The notes under the pieces are model-generated. The model was not told where the DNA came from. It made no database searches and saw only the letters and a program-made list of their open reading frames with translations. From positions 1 to 59,853 of the IMG/VR virus record IMGVR_UViG_3300013285_000017: DNA of 59,853 nt. One strand, 5' to 3'. Numbering within the stretch: position 1 is the first letter of the stretch; every line of letters starts with the position of its first letter. This document shows positions 8,367-19,200 of the stretch, piece after piece. The position numbers and the translations under genes were made by a program. This stretch comes from a virus.

Positions 8367-8976
8367 CCTGTGCAAACAAGTCGTCAATAGTAGTATTATT
8401 GTCCATGATTGCATCAAACTTTGTGCCGACCCAAGCGGTTTCGCTTGCATGGATGCCTAGCTTTTTGATATGTTCTTTAGCTATGGCATAGTTCATACAG
8501 CGATCGCCGGCATTCATATCTGCGGCATCTTGATACCAATCAGGTTCAGGCCCGCGGACAACACGAACTACAATGCCGCCTGCATCTTTAATTGATTTAA
8601 TTTCATTAGGAAACCGGCAGTCACTAATAACAATGTCGTCTGTGCTATTACGTAGTTTATTTTCTAAGCTGGCGATCCAAATGTCATCGTGGAATGCCTT
8701 GCGACATACCTCTGTACCCCAATATTGCAGGACCCAGCGTGGAGTAAGATTAGGCATGTTCAAGCGTTCTGCCCACCACGGATCTACTTGTTCGCGCCAT
8801 GCACGAGCCTGTGTAGTGCGACCCTCTAGCATGGTTCGATCCCAACCGAACACGTGAGCCACCGCATCTTTAAGGGAATTTGCAAAACTTTCTCGACGAA
8901 ATCCGTGAAAGTTAACGAGATAATCAGCAATAGTATCTTTGCCTGAACCAATAAAACCGCACACACCAATAATCAT
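8296..8976 (-). CDS. gp1: Deoxynucleoside monophosphate kinase (T4 gene 1-like)
   Basis: 226 residues. The P-loop GFIGSGKDT lies at residues 7-15, followed by the HGFRRESFA segment of phage dNMP kinases. Further conserved pieces are GWDRTMLEGRTTQARAWRE, the RWVLQYWGTEVCR strand-helix, and VISDCRFPNE (about residues 116-125). In T4 this cytoplasmic enzyme phosphorylates dNMPs to dNDPs with ATP for phage DNA synthesis. The start has a purine-rich AGGGGG before it. It is a metabolic gene embedded among structural genes, transcribed with gp13 and towards the HNH-like gene, with which it overlaps tail to tail by 71 bases. The last 20 residues lie in that overlap and look unconstrained. Confidence 0.92.
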   Translation of the reverse strand: MIIGVCGFIGSGKDTIADYLVNFHGFRRESFANSLKDAVAHVFGWDRTMLEGRTTQARAWREQVDPWWAERLNMPNLTPRWVLQYWGTEVCRKAFHDDIWIASLENKLRNSTDDIVISDCRFPNEIKSIKDAGGIVVRVVRGPEPDWYQDAADMNAGDRCMNYAIAKEHIKKLGIHASETAWVGTKFDAIMDNNTTIDDLFAQVKGLVQDPLAASESLPYVEHEHS

Positions 8977-9033
8977 AGAGCCCCCTAAGTTAGCTCTAGT
9001 ATATAACAGTTTTATTACAAGGTCAAATTATTT

Positions 9034-9822
9034 TTAACCGATTACAAAATAATAGCCTGTACCGCCGGCTGTTAAATCGATAATTTCTTTATCAAGTGCC
9101 GCCATTTCTTCTTTAGCTTCAGAAATTAGAGCTGTACCGTTTAGTGTAATTGGTGATCCCGGGCCAGCGATCGACCCAAATTTAGAGCGTGCTTGCCCTA
9201 GAATTTGTTTGCATACTGCAAGTGAATAATTTCTTAACCACTGTTTAGCATAGGTATCTTGTAGTAGTACCCAATCTGGGCGATAATTATAACTCTGTAT
9301 CAATATTTGCTCGCCTTGGGCAAACGGTCGCTGTAGCACATTTAAAATGTGAGTGGTAGGTTTCCAACTAAATTCTATATAGCTACCAAACATTTTACCT
9401 ACTAGTTTTTGATACCCAGCAAACATGTCGTATGTAGCAAGGCCGCCCATCATACTGCCCGACATTAAATAGGTATTAGTATAAGCTAGATTAAACGGTT
9501 CAAATAACGAGCCGCCTGCACCCATACCAGTTCTGCTGCCAACAGCTCTACGAAAAACTTGACGCACTGTGATAATCTCATCAGGTAATCTATATTCATT
9601 TTGGTCCTGTATAAGTTCTAAAAAGCTGTAACTTTCTTCCACAGCATTGCTACTACGCTGACGATAATGCGTAAGAGCTCGATCTAGTGCTAGTTCGTAG
9701 TGCGCAGGATCTAACTCAATATCAACCATGCCGTCGCCTAGCATTAGTTTAATAAACTCGAATACTTTATTACGCTCTATAGTAGAGTTGCTTTGGGTAG
9801 TTGATGGTAGGGAATCTGACAT
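9034..9822 (-). CDS. gp13: Neck protein gp13
   Basis: 262 residues (T4 gp13 has 309). In T4, gp13 and gp14 form the ring between the portal and the tail. Features typical of the marine T4-like form are TIERNKVFEFIKLMLGDGM near residues 14-32, DPAHYELALDRALTHYRQR, LPDEIITVRQVFRR, a Gly/Met-rich loop, ATYDMFAGYQKL, and the helix LAVCKQILGQARSKF with C-terminal FVIG. AGGAG lies nine bases before the ATG. A late-promoter-like element on the minus strand lies just upstream. It is unusual that gp13 is divergent from gp14; in T4 genes 13-14-15 are collinear. Identity rests on remembered family sequence, not a search. Confidence 0.85.
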   Translation of the reverse strand: MSDSLPSTTQSNSTIERNKVFEFIKLMLGDGMVDIELDPAHYELALDRALTHYRQRSSNAVEESYSFLELIQDQNEYRLPDEIITVRQVFRRAVGSRTGMGAGGSLFEPFNLAYTNTYLMSGSMMGGLATYDMFAGYQKLVGKMFGSYIEFSWKPTTHILNVLQRPFAQGEQILIQSYNYRPDWVLLQDTYAKQWLRNYSLAVCKQILGQARSKFGSIAGPGSPITLNGTALISEAKEEMAALDKEIIDLTAGGTGYYFVIG

Positions 9823-9839
9823 TTTTTGTTCTCCTAGTA

Positions 9840-9860
9840 TATTTAGCTATCGATAAATAT
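9840..9860. promoter_or_regulatory. Back-to-back late-promoter-like elements between gp13 and gp14
   Basis: An inverted arrangement: ATATTTA, an 8-base centre, then TAAATAT. Read on the minus strand it gives GCTAAATATAC towards gp13; on the plus strand CGATAAATATG towards gp14. The plus element ends only seven bases before the gp14 ATG, so a standard late start would leave almost no leader. Confidence 0.45.
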
Positions 9861-9866
9861 GTTACT

Positions 9867-11300
9867 ATGCCAAGACTATCTCTCTATAAACCAGAAAAAG
9901 GCAACGACTATAAATTTATAGATCGTACAGCTTCAGAAATGTTCCAGGCTGGCGGAACAGATGTATATTTGCACAAATATCTAGGGCCTACGATTAAAAC
10001 TTCGGGCACTGCGGATCAGCCGGTTTATGGCGCACTAAGTCCTACTAATATACAAGACCTATTATTTTTAGAAAATCGTGATAGAAAATACGATACAGAG
10101 ATTTATCGATTACGCGGTATGTATAATGTTGCAAATATTGACTTCAATCTAAGCCAATTTGGGTTATTCATTGATAATGATACCATATATATGACTGTAC
10201 ATATTAACGATATCATCAATACTATTGGTAGAAAACCAATAAGTGGGGACGTTTTTGAACTGCCGCATTTGCGTGATGACTTTGCTCTTAATGATTTTGA
10301 TATAAGTCTGCCTCGATACTATGTTATTGAAGATGTGGGCCGGGCTAGTGAAGGATTCTCAGTAACTTGGTTTCCACATTTATATAGATTAAAATGTAAA
10401 AAAGTAGTAGACAGTCAACAGTTTGCTGATATACTAAGCAAGCCGGCTCTTGATGCCAATGGCGATCCGATGACAAACACTAGTTTGCGAGATTTAATTA
10501 GTACACATAATAAAGAATTGCAAATTAATGATAGTGTTGTTGCGCAAGCAGAAGCCGATGCTCCTAAAAGTGGATACGAATCTAGACAATTTTGGACCAT
10601 GGCTGTTGATCCTCAAGGTAAGCCAGTTATACAGACTGCCGACGAAACAACAATCGATACTAGCACTAGTAGTATTCTTGCAAGTGATGTTAACGGAGTC
10701 CCTGTTAGAGCTGGCTATAGCGGATATCTACTAGGAGACGGTTATCCTGTCAACGGGCACGAATTTGGGCACGGTATACAATTTCCAAGTGTTCCGGCGC
10801 AAAATGATTTTTTCCTACGTACAGATTTTATGCCAAACAGATTATTCCGATTTGATAACTCAAAGTGGCTCATGGTTGAAGATGCTGTTAGAATGAATAT
10901 GACTAACAATGATACCAGAAGCACATTAAAAACTGGATTCATTAATAATACATATTATACCTACAATGAAGAAGTTGGATCTGATATTATAACACTTGCT
11001 AGTGGAGATACTGTTATTAATACTGAAATTAATTATATTACTTCATCGTATATTGTACTAAAACAAGCGCCGGCATTAATTGCATACACTGTTGCTGATT
11101 ATCCAAGTATGATTAGTTCGTATAACTATACAAGCCCGATAGGTGTAATGTCAGCCAAGGTTAGAATAACATTACCTATGGTAAATGGTGTGCAACAAAC
11201 TGTTCCAGTCGGCGGTGTATGGACCATTAGTTTATACAACTATAGGGAATCACAACGACAGAGTTTATCAGAGGCTCTTAAACCAAAGGCGGATTTCTAA
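9867..11300 (+). CDS. gp14: Neck protein gp14, long form
   Basis: 477 residues from the ATG at 9867, beginning MPRLSLYKPEKGNDYKF, the typical start in marine T4-like phages. The longer open frame from 9801 runs antisense into gp13 and is rejected. T4 gp14 has 256 residues. The core match is the segment with FGLFIDNDTIYMTVHIND, then GRKPISGDVFELPHL and the FSVTWFPHLYRLK strand (about residues 96-185), which follow the gp14 pattern FGxxxDDE...SGD. The extra C-terminal part carries QAEADAPKSGYESRQF, a Gly/Tyr loop, LRTDFMPNRLFRFDNSKW and a final helix. It forms the neck ring with gp13 and is where the tail attaches. No Shine-Dalgarno sequence is seen. It ends in TAATG shared with gp15. Confidence 0.82.
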   Translation: MPRLSLYKPEKGNDYKFIDRTASEMFQAGGTDVYLHKYLGPTIKTSGTADQPVYGALSPTNIQDLLFLENRDRKYDTEIYRLRGMYNVANIDFNLSQFGLFIDNDTIYMTVHINDIINTIGRKPISGDVFELPHLRDDFALNDFDISLPRYYVIEDVGRASEGFSVTWFPHLYRLKCKKVVDSQQFADILSKPALDANGDPMTNTSLRDLISTHNKELQINDSVVAQAEADAPKSGYESRQFWTMAVDPQGKPVIQTADETTIDTSTSSILASDVNGVPVRAGYSGYLLGDGYPVNGHEFGHGIQFPSVPAQNDFFLRTDFMPNRLFRFDNSKWLMVEDAVRMNMTNNDTRSTLKTGFINNTYYTYNEEVGSDIITLASGDTVINTEINYITSSYIVLKQAPALIAYTVADYPSMISSYNYTSPIGVMSAKVRITLPMVNGVQQTVPVGGVWTISLYNYRESQRQSLSEALKPKADF

Positions 11301-12796
11301 TGCAGTTCTTTTATGACGGTCAAATAAGACGATATATTACTCAAGTTGTACGAGTATTCAGTAACTTTGTAGTTAGATACGGTGACGGAACTTTGGTTAG
11401 AATCCCTGTAATGTATGGTGATGCTGATCGACAGGCGGCTAGTATCATTCGAAATAATAGTGAAAATAAAATTAATAGTGTTCCACGAATTTCAGTATAT
11501 GTTACTGCACTGGCATTGGATAGAGATCGATTAAGTGACAGTACATATATTGGAAAAGTGAATGTTAGAGAAAGAGGAATTGATCCAACCACTGGCGAAT
11601 ATAATCAAACTTCGGGAAGGAATTACACGGTTGAGCGTATTATGCCTACTCCGTTTAAGTTGACCTTTAAAGTTGATATTTGGAGTTCTAATACCGAACA
11701 AAAGCTACAAATTTTAGAACAAGTACTTGTACTGTTCAATCCTAGTTTAGAACTACAGACTACTGATAATTTTGTAGACTGGACTAGCCTTACTGTTTTA
11801 AATCTAAATGACATCGCTTGGTCCAGCAGAACAGTGCCAGTTGGTGTCGATACTCCTATAGAAATTGGTACGCTTACACTAGAAACTCCTATCTGGATCA
11901 GTCCGCCTGCTAAGGTCAAACACTTAGGTGTTATTACAAAAATTATTACTAGTATGTACGCCGGAGCATCTACAAGCGACACTGGTTATATTGACGGACT
12001 AGGGGCCGATCTTGCAGATCCCACAACAACCATGTCGGATAATCTGCTTACTAGAGATGCAACCACTGTTACTGATTATCGAATACAGGTATACAATAGC
12101 AAAGCCTATCTAATGACCCATTCCGAAAGCTCAAGTCCTCGAGAGCCTACACTAGATATCCCAGTAAGATTAGGCCCTCCGATTAATTGGGTTGATATTT
12201 TTAATCTATATCCAGGGCAGTATACTGCTGGTGCCAGCACACTATATTTGATGCAACCCAACGGCACTGAAGTCAAAGGTACAATTGCAGTAGATCCATT
12301 AGATAATTCCATACTTCAGGTTAACTGGAATACAGACACCCTGGTCAGCAATACCGGTATTGATAGTAGTGGTTATTTAGATTCAGATGTAGCATACAAC
12401 GCCGCCGGCAGTTACAGAGCAAGAAGTCCTGGTACTATCGACGCTATTATAAATCCCCTAACTTTTAATCCAAAAAGACCTACAGGCACTGAAGAAAATG
12501 ATCAAGCAGTAGCTGCCGGTATGCGATTTTTAATTATAGAAGATATCGGCGATCCCCAGTCAATTACAGATGGCAACTATGCTAGTGCATGGGGACCATT
12601 AGTGGCTAAAACTAATGACATAGTTGAATACACTGGCACTGCATGGCATGTTATATTTCACAGTGCTCAAGAAACTACTACTATGATCTGGCAAACGAAT
12701 ATATACACAGGAGTTCAATACCTATGGAACGGAGTTCAATGGGTTAAGAGCTTTGAAGGTGACTATAAGCCAGGATCATGGAGAATCGAACTATAA
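11300..12796 (+). CDS. gp15: Tail completion / sheath stabilising protein gp15, long form
   Basis: 498 residues (T4 gp15 has 272). The first 215 residues match gp15: FFYDGQIRRYITQVVRVFSN, RIPVMYGD, the strand PRISVYVTALALDRDRL, a P-T-P-F-K-L-T-F-K-V-D segment, LEQVLVLFNPSLELQ, and a TLETPIWISPP ending. gp15 caps the sheath and tube and joins the tail to the neck. The remaining 280 residues are a beta-rich extension ending in a Trp/Tyr motif (GVQYLWNGVQW, then WRIEL) that resembles the knob motifs inserted in gp18. The start codon overlaps the gp14 stop by one base (TAATG), so translation is coupled. The last 19 bases overlap the Nudix gene. Confidence 0.88.
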   Translation: MQFFYDGQIRRYITQVVRVFSNFVVRYGDGTLVRIPVMYGDADRQAASIIRNNSENKINSVPRISVYVTALALDRDRLSDSTYIGKVNVRERGIDPTTGEYNQTSGRNYTVERIMPTPFKLTFKVDIWSSNTEQKLQILEQVLVLFNPSLELQTTDNFVDWTSLTVLNLNDIAWSSRTVPVGVDTPIEIGTLTLETPIWISPPAKVKHLGVITKIITSMYAGASTSDTGYIDGLGADLADPTTTMSDNLLTRDATTVTDYRIQVYNSKAYLMTHSESSSPREPTLDIPVRLGPPINWVDIFNLYPGQYTAGASTLYLMQPNGTEVKGTIAVDPLDNSILQVNWNTDTLVSNTGIDSSGYLDSDVAYNAAGSYRARSPGTIDAIINPLTFNPKRPTGTEENDQAVAAGMRFLIIEDIGDPQSITDGNYASAWGPLVAKTNDIVEYTGTAWHVIFHSAQETTTMIWQTNIYTGVQYLWNGVQWVKSFEGDYKPGSWRIEL

Positions 12797-13227
12797 AAGA
12801 ACAGATTGTATGTAGCGGAGCATTGCTATACGCTAAATCAACACGACGTTTTTTATTGTTACAGAAAGCACATGGTAAGCATACTGGCACATGGGGCTTA
12901 GTAGGTGGTACTACAATCAGCGGTGAAACTCCTTGGCAGGGCTTACAGCGTGAAATCACTGAAGAAATAGGAACAATACCTCCTATTATAAAAACAATCC
13001 CGTTAGAAACATTTGTCAGCAATGATAATGTGTTTAACTTCCACACATATCTCTGTGTGATTGAAGAAGAATTTATTCCTGTATTAAGCGATGAGCACAG
13101 TGCATGGGCATGGGCTGTAATAGACCATGCTCCAAAACCATTGCATCAAGGCCTAAGGAACAGTTTTTCAAATAAGACTATTCGTACCAAGCTACAAACA
13201 GTCTTTGATTTGATAGCTTTAATTTAA
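12778..13227 (+). CDS. Nudix hydrolase
   Basis: 149 residues with a complete Nudix box: G44, E50, R58-E59, E62-E63, G65, matching G-x5-E-x7-RE-x2-EE-x-G. Nudix enzymes cleave X-linked nucleoside diphosphates with Mg2+ bound by the box Glu residues. Substrates for phage members include ADP-ribose, oxidised dNTPs and NAD-related compounds; none can be chosen from the sequence. The start lies inside the gp15 end (19-base overlap), so the two are cotranscribed. The stop codon overlaps the stop of the convergent 2,225-residue gene by three bases and no terminator is visible, so readthrough antisense RNA is possible. Confidence 0.92.
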   Translation: MENRTIKEQIVCSGALLYAKSTRRFLLLQKAHGKHTGTWGLVGGTTISGETPWQGLQREITEEIGTIPPIIKTIPLETFVSNDNVFNFHTYLCVIEEEFIPVLSDEHSAWAWAVIDHAPKPLHQGLRNSFSNKTIRTKLQTVFDLIALI

Positions 13228-16200
13228 GCCTGTGCTTCACTCCAACGTAACAGCACGTTGGTATTAATATTGCCAGTACCTGACGCACGATACAAGTTAA
13301 TACATAACACGTCTGGACCATTTGGATAACAACCTCTACCACCTAGTGTAGTATTAGTCAATTCTTTTAGTCCTGACAGATCTAAAACAGCTTCTGTACC
13401 TGGCGCCGCAATAAACGAGAATACAGTTTCACCTGGTTGCGCATATGCCGGCAAACCAAAGGAGAACGTGATTGTTGTCGAATTTGGTACACTGGTTAAC
13501 GCACTCTGTGTAAAGTTTATTCGATAATAGCTTGTACCACCAAACGAACTTAATACACTTACACTAGATATAGTTGTTCCTGATGGAAAGTATGTAGGAG
13601 TTACAACTAGAGTACCAACTCCAGCACCGTATCCAGCAACCAATGCTTCCCATGATGCTTGTGAGAAATATTGGAAACTTGATGTTGCTGATACAATTGC
13701 AGGAGTTACTGCAAAGAAAGGCGTTGCTGTAATTGCTACCCCTGATAGTGTTGATTGGCTTGGGGCTACAGTCCAGGTTGTTCCACTACCACTGACTATT
13801 TTTGCATCAGCTGTTAAACCTACACCAGTCAAAGCCATACCTGCTGAGAAAGTACCTGTAACAGTTCCGCCAATAGTCAGTGTAGTTCCGCTAAATCCGC
13901 AACTTGATGCAGTGGCATATGTAACAGCTATACTTGACGGTTTACTCATGGTCAATGCATAATAGGCCGTGGCGTTGAATGTTATCTGAGTTCCACCTGG
14001 CACATTTATCAATAACGGATTACTAAATGTCACTATATAATAACTTGTGTTGGCAAATATTTGAATTGCACTGATTGTACTAATTACAGTTCCAGAAGTT
14101 AGTTTGAACGGATCATTAGTGGTATTACCGGCAACAGGAGTTCCAATCGGTAGTGCGTTCCACGATGCTTGTGTAAAATATAGTGTGCTAGTTGTGGCAG
14201 AGGCAGTACCGCCTACTGACAATGTAATAGTACTTAAACTATTATTGTTAATAACACGTGGTGTACCAAACGGGCTAGTTCCAAAATTAGCCGCATTAAC
14301 TTGTACTCCAGTTGTTGAACAACTTACTACAGTATAGGTAGCATTATAGCCCGACGCTGTACCAGTAAGCCCTGATATAGTAATACTGTCGCCGTTACTG
14401 TAAGGAGCATAAGTTTGTGGGGCAAAACTAAATGTTGCTGTTGGGCTATTATACACAATAGCGGTAATATTTAATTGAGTTGTTACTGGATTATGAGCAG
14501 TATTCGTTCCAGCACTAAATGCTACGTTGTAATAGTTATATCCGGCTGCACTAAATGGTCCTGTTACTCCTGATACTGTTGTATTGGCCGGGAAGTCTGA
14601 ACTAATAACATTGTTGCCTACACTGCCGCCTAATGTTGTCCAGCTAGTTTGTAGTATTGGTAGTGTTGTGGCACCAGATGCTGTTTTAAAAAATGCGCTA
14701 GGCGGAATTGAAGCACTACCTGTCAGCTGAGACAGCGTTGTAGCAATGGGCGATGGATTTGCAATCACAGTAGTAATTGTAGTACCTGCAGGAAATTTAG
14801 TTTCTGCGGTTGACAACGCATAACCAGCTTGTGCTCCTAAAGTGTCCCAGCTAGTTTTAGTCACGTACACATTACTCGACCCAATTGCTTGGTTAAACAA
14901 TGCGCTTGAAGGCATTGCTGTTGTACCTGTCGGAGCTGAAATTACTGTTGCAGTTGAAGTTGTGGTCGAGCCGCCGCCTGCCCAGCTAACAGAACCGCCT
15001 GGTGCCACTTGACAAAAGCTAGGTTGTCCGCCAGCTGATTGACTTGCTAGACCGGCAAACGTAATAGATCCAGGATCTGTTGGGTAGTTAGCAGGGTTTA
15101 ATACTCCTTGCACAATGATACCACCAGTACCTGAGTCTGATGTAATTTGAATTTCTTGTAGCAATAATTGCGCACGATTAATAAGTTCTCTATCACCCAA
15201 GTCACCAATAATAGCATTTGACACACTAGGTGCTAGTCTAATCAAGAAAGCGGTTGCTACTGTAGTTGACACTTGAATACCGGTAGATGCATAGTTAAAC
15301 AAATAACCTCGATCGTCATCAAATCGGCCGTCTGTTATCATAGCACTACCCCAATGACTAATGTTTGGACTAATAGTGTTACTGACTAAGATAACACCCG
15401 TATTAATTTCATGTACAGTAGCTGAGCCAGCTGTGAATGATCTATTAGCACCACCAACAAAGTTAAGCATCGGGCTGGCACGTGAGCAGCCAGTTAGGTT
15501 ATTACCGCTCTTACCAGTGAAACTAATCAATTCATTATCGATATAAACTTGTCCTGAATCAGTTGGGAAATATGTTGCATCGGCTAACGGTATTACTGTG
15601 GCTGTGGCTGTGATACTACTTGCCAATTTGCTCACAGCACTTTCATTAATAACTTCATAGCGAACAGGCATGTTACCAGTGCGCATGTAAGCTTCTGTGT
15701 TTACGTTGCTGTTACGTATGCGGTGAGCAAATATGAAATTACCGTCTGAACCGCGCATCATAAAATCAATAAATCCAGCACCGTACCATGACCACTGTAA
15801 GCCAATCATCTGCATCTTGCCCACGTCTACATTGTACCCGCTTGGTCCATTACCATCTAAACGATCCATATTGAATTCTGACTGTTTCATGATTATGTCT
15901 TGGACCAAACATGCTTTGCTGGCAATGCATGCTGTGTTACCTCGATAGTCAGGAGTCACAGTTAATTGTGTTTGACTTTGCACATTACTCACTACGTGTG
16001 TCATACCTTTGATAGTGATCCTGTCGCCGGCTTTTACCTGGTCTCTAAATCTAGTATTGAGTCCAGTTAATGTATTCGAGTTTGGAGTGATAGTAACTGT
16101 ACCAGCCAGTTTAAGTGTACTAGATCTACGTACCACACTGAGATATTGTCCATCATACTGCCAGAACATGCCGTTTTGATCGTCAAATGTTCCTGCTCGA

Positions 16201-19200
16201 ACACTAGCTCCATGCCACTTAATTATGGTCATCTGAGCGCTGGTTGAAATAGTTGCAACCGCATTGGTCAGCACTGTCGTGGCCCTAACTATTAGCACAC
16301 GCTCGCTGGTCACTGCGTCAACAATGTATGTGCCATTGTAACCAGCTGTATCAACTCCAACAACCCTAATGTAGCCGCCTGGCTGGCAACCGTGATCAGT
16401 GTCGTCAGTGGTTATTGTTATAAATGAACCAACGGCTGTGCCAGTCGCTGACATACTTTGGATATCAAAACTCGGTGCAAACAGCGCACCAGTGGTATAC
16501 ATAATGCCTTTACCAGATTGATAACGGATATATTTCTTACTCATACGAATCGCCTGCGCAGAGTGTTGTGGGCCGCCGGTGCCTAGAATAACTCCGCCGT
16601 CGAACGGTCTATGTTGGAAGAAACTATTTGGTCTAGCGTAAACTGTACCAATCAATGCTGTGCCAGTATCGATAGTGCCAGCAGTTCTAGCAGTGTAAAT
16701 TACTGTGGTCAGTGTAGGAACCTGTTCAACGAAAAACGGACCTTTGGCAAATGTATGATTTGTACCTGTTGAGCTGATATCAACTAGCATGCTCATACCA
16801 GGCACAAGTCCGTGATTTGAACTAAACGTAATCAAAATCTTTGAGATGGCCGCAGTGGCCAATGTAGTACTATTAGGAATGTTTGCTGTTACAAATTCAG
16901 TTAGTGAAATAGTTGAATAGAAATCGATTGTAGATGCGCTGACTGCGGTTCCAGAAGATGTAAACCTGCCAATGGCTGCTCCATTTACTACAGTTATAAC
17001 AATTGTCAAATCGTTAGCTGTAGTGGCGCCTTCCAGTGCAGTCCCTAATATTTTAATTCTATCGCCAACCTGGTAATTGTTCCCTAACTGATTAGATACA
17101 ACTGAATACACTCCTGCAGTTCTAGTGATATCAAAAGTACCGCCAGTACCAACACCTACTGCGCTGGTACTTGTCAAGCCAGTATATGTTGCATCTGGAG
17201 TTCGAGCAACTCCGCTTGCTGTAAAACTGTTAATTGCTCCTTGGGCATTTACACTGGTAACTGTAATTGTTAGATTGTTGCCCGGAGTTGTTCCACCTAG
17301 GCTTGTACCTAACACTGTGATAGTTTCGTTTAACACATATCCAGTACCAATAGCACTTATCAAAACATTGTACGCTGTTGCATTTGTAGCAACTGAAAAT
17401 TTAGCATTTATTCCTGAACCTGAAGTAGTAGATTGTGCAATGTTAGTAAATGTTGCCTCACCGCTGACGCTAGTTCCACTATAGGTTAATGTTAGTACTC
17501 CGCCGCTGCCGTCAATAGTAGATACAGTTACAGTAACATCATTTGCTGGGCTTGCTCCGCCTAATGCAGTACCAAGGATAGTGATTAGTTTACCAACTAC
17601 ATAGCCAGTACCTGCAGTTGTTGCAGTAACTGATCCGTATGCACCACTCGTTCGTACTACAGTAAATATTGCACCAGACCCGACACCAACAATATTAGTA
17701 CCACTCACATTGGTATATACTGCACTTGAACCGACCCTAGCAGTAGTCAATGGGTTGTTAACATATACTGTGGTACCAACAACTGAGTTTACAAATGTAG
17801 CAGTGCCCGAACCATTGTCGATGCCTAGCCCTTCAACGATTCCTGTGGCGTCAGCGACTACAAAACTAATATCATTTATGACTGTGGTGGTCAGTACTGT
17901 GGCTGTAGCAATTAGGCCGCCCGAGCCAATTGTGCCTGATATTTGAGTACCGGTCGGAATACCAGTTCCTGAAATTGGGACGCCTGCAGACGGCGCAGTG
18001 CCTGTATAGGCTATTTGCTGGCTACCGATTGGGGTGATAAATTTACTTGTTAAAGAGCCTACCGCTCCGTTGGAGTTAACGCTAAAAATTGGAGTACCTA
18101 TTGATGCTCCGGTATAGAAGTTTCCTTTACGCAATTGTGTATAGCCGCTACTTAGTACATCACCGTTGGTTGTTCCTACCCTACTAGTTGAATAATATGT
18201 AAATGTAGTCGGGGTAGGTACGGCAAACGCAATGAAAGATCCTTCAGCACGAGCAAATCCTGCTACAGAATTAGCAAAAGCTGAAATAGTAAATGGGGTT
18301 CCTACCGTGAAACCGTGACCGCTTTGTGTTGTAACGGTGATTAAACTTGATCCAACTCCCGATGTGCCAGCTGACGCATCTGTGACTACCGATACTACAC
18401 TTATATCTGTTCCAGGTAATTCATAAATTGACGGATAGCCACGTGCAATTCCAATTGCCTGCCATTTGGTAGGTTGTAGTCCGTACTCAAAGTCAGCATC
18501 TAGCATGGACTGTGGTTGTGCTACACGTTGACGTTCAATGGCATCTGTTCCAAAATCATATGGTCGAGTACGCATTTCTTTATCTTCAACAAATATTTGC
18601 ACATCATCAGTGCTAGAACTTGTTGAAGTATCGTAGTCAAATGTAATTGAAGTTACGTAGTCAGCTGTTTGAATAAACTGTGGAAAATCTAAATCTGGAG
18701 TAGTGCCATCACTACTGTATGTTCCAAAGTATGAAACTTTAGCCGAATGTTGATTATCAGCAAAGTTGTACAAAATTGTGTTGCTGGTTGTATTTGTGAT
18801 TAGTAAAATACTATCAAGTTTCTGCTTACCTTGAACTTTGACTGTAGTAACACCATTAACCAGTGTTGGTAACACACTGGTTCCATTTTGTATCACATTG
18901 GTCAATATTCCAGATAGCGTGGTAATTCGACCAGTGGCGTTAGCTTCATAAGTAGTACCAGGTTTACGAACAATCGGCACTGCTGATTGATTTGGACTAG
19001 CATAACTAGCTTGTGGTAAAACATATGTGTTGATCAGCGTGGCAATAAATTGATGCGCAAATACTTCTGCTCTACGATCGCCTGTGATTTGAGGATAACC
19101 TTTGCTCCAGTATCTGCTGGAAATTAAACTAGTCTGATAGTTGCCACCATAGCGTAGATCGTTTAGATAGGCATTCAGCACATATCCAATATCTCTTTGG

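Noticed and set aside
9801-9866. Upstream extension of gp14 with a hydrophobic stretch resembling a membrane segment
   Set aside because: It runs antisense into gp13 and across the divergent promoter; relatives start at MPRLSLY, so the hydrophobic stretch is chance.
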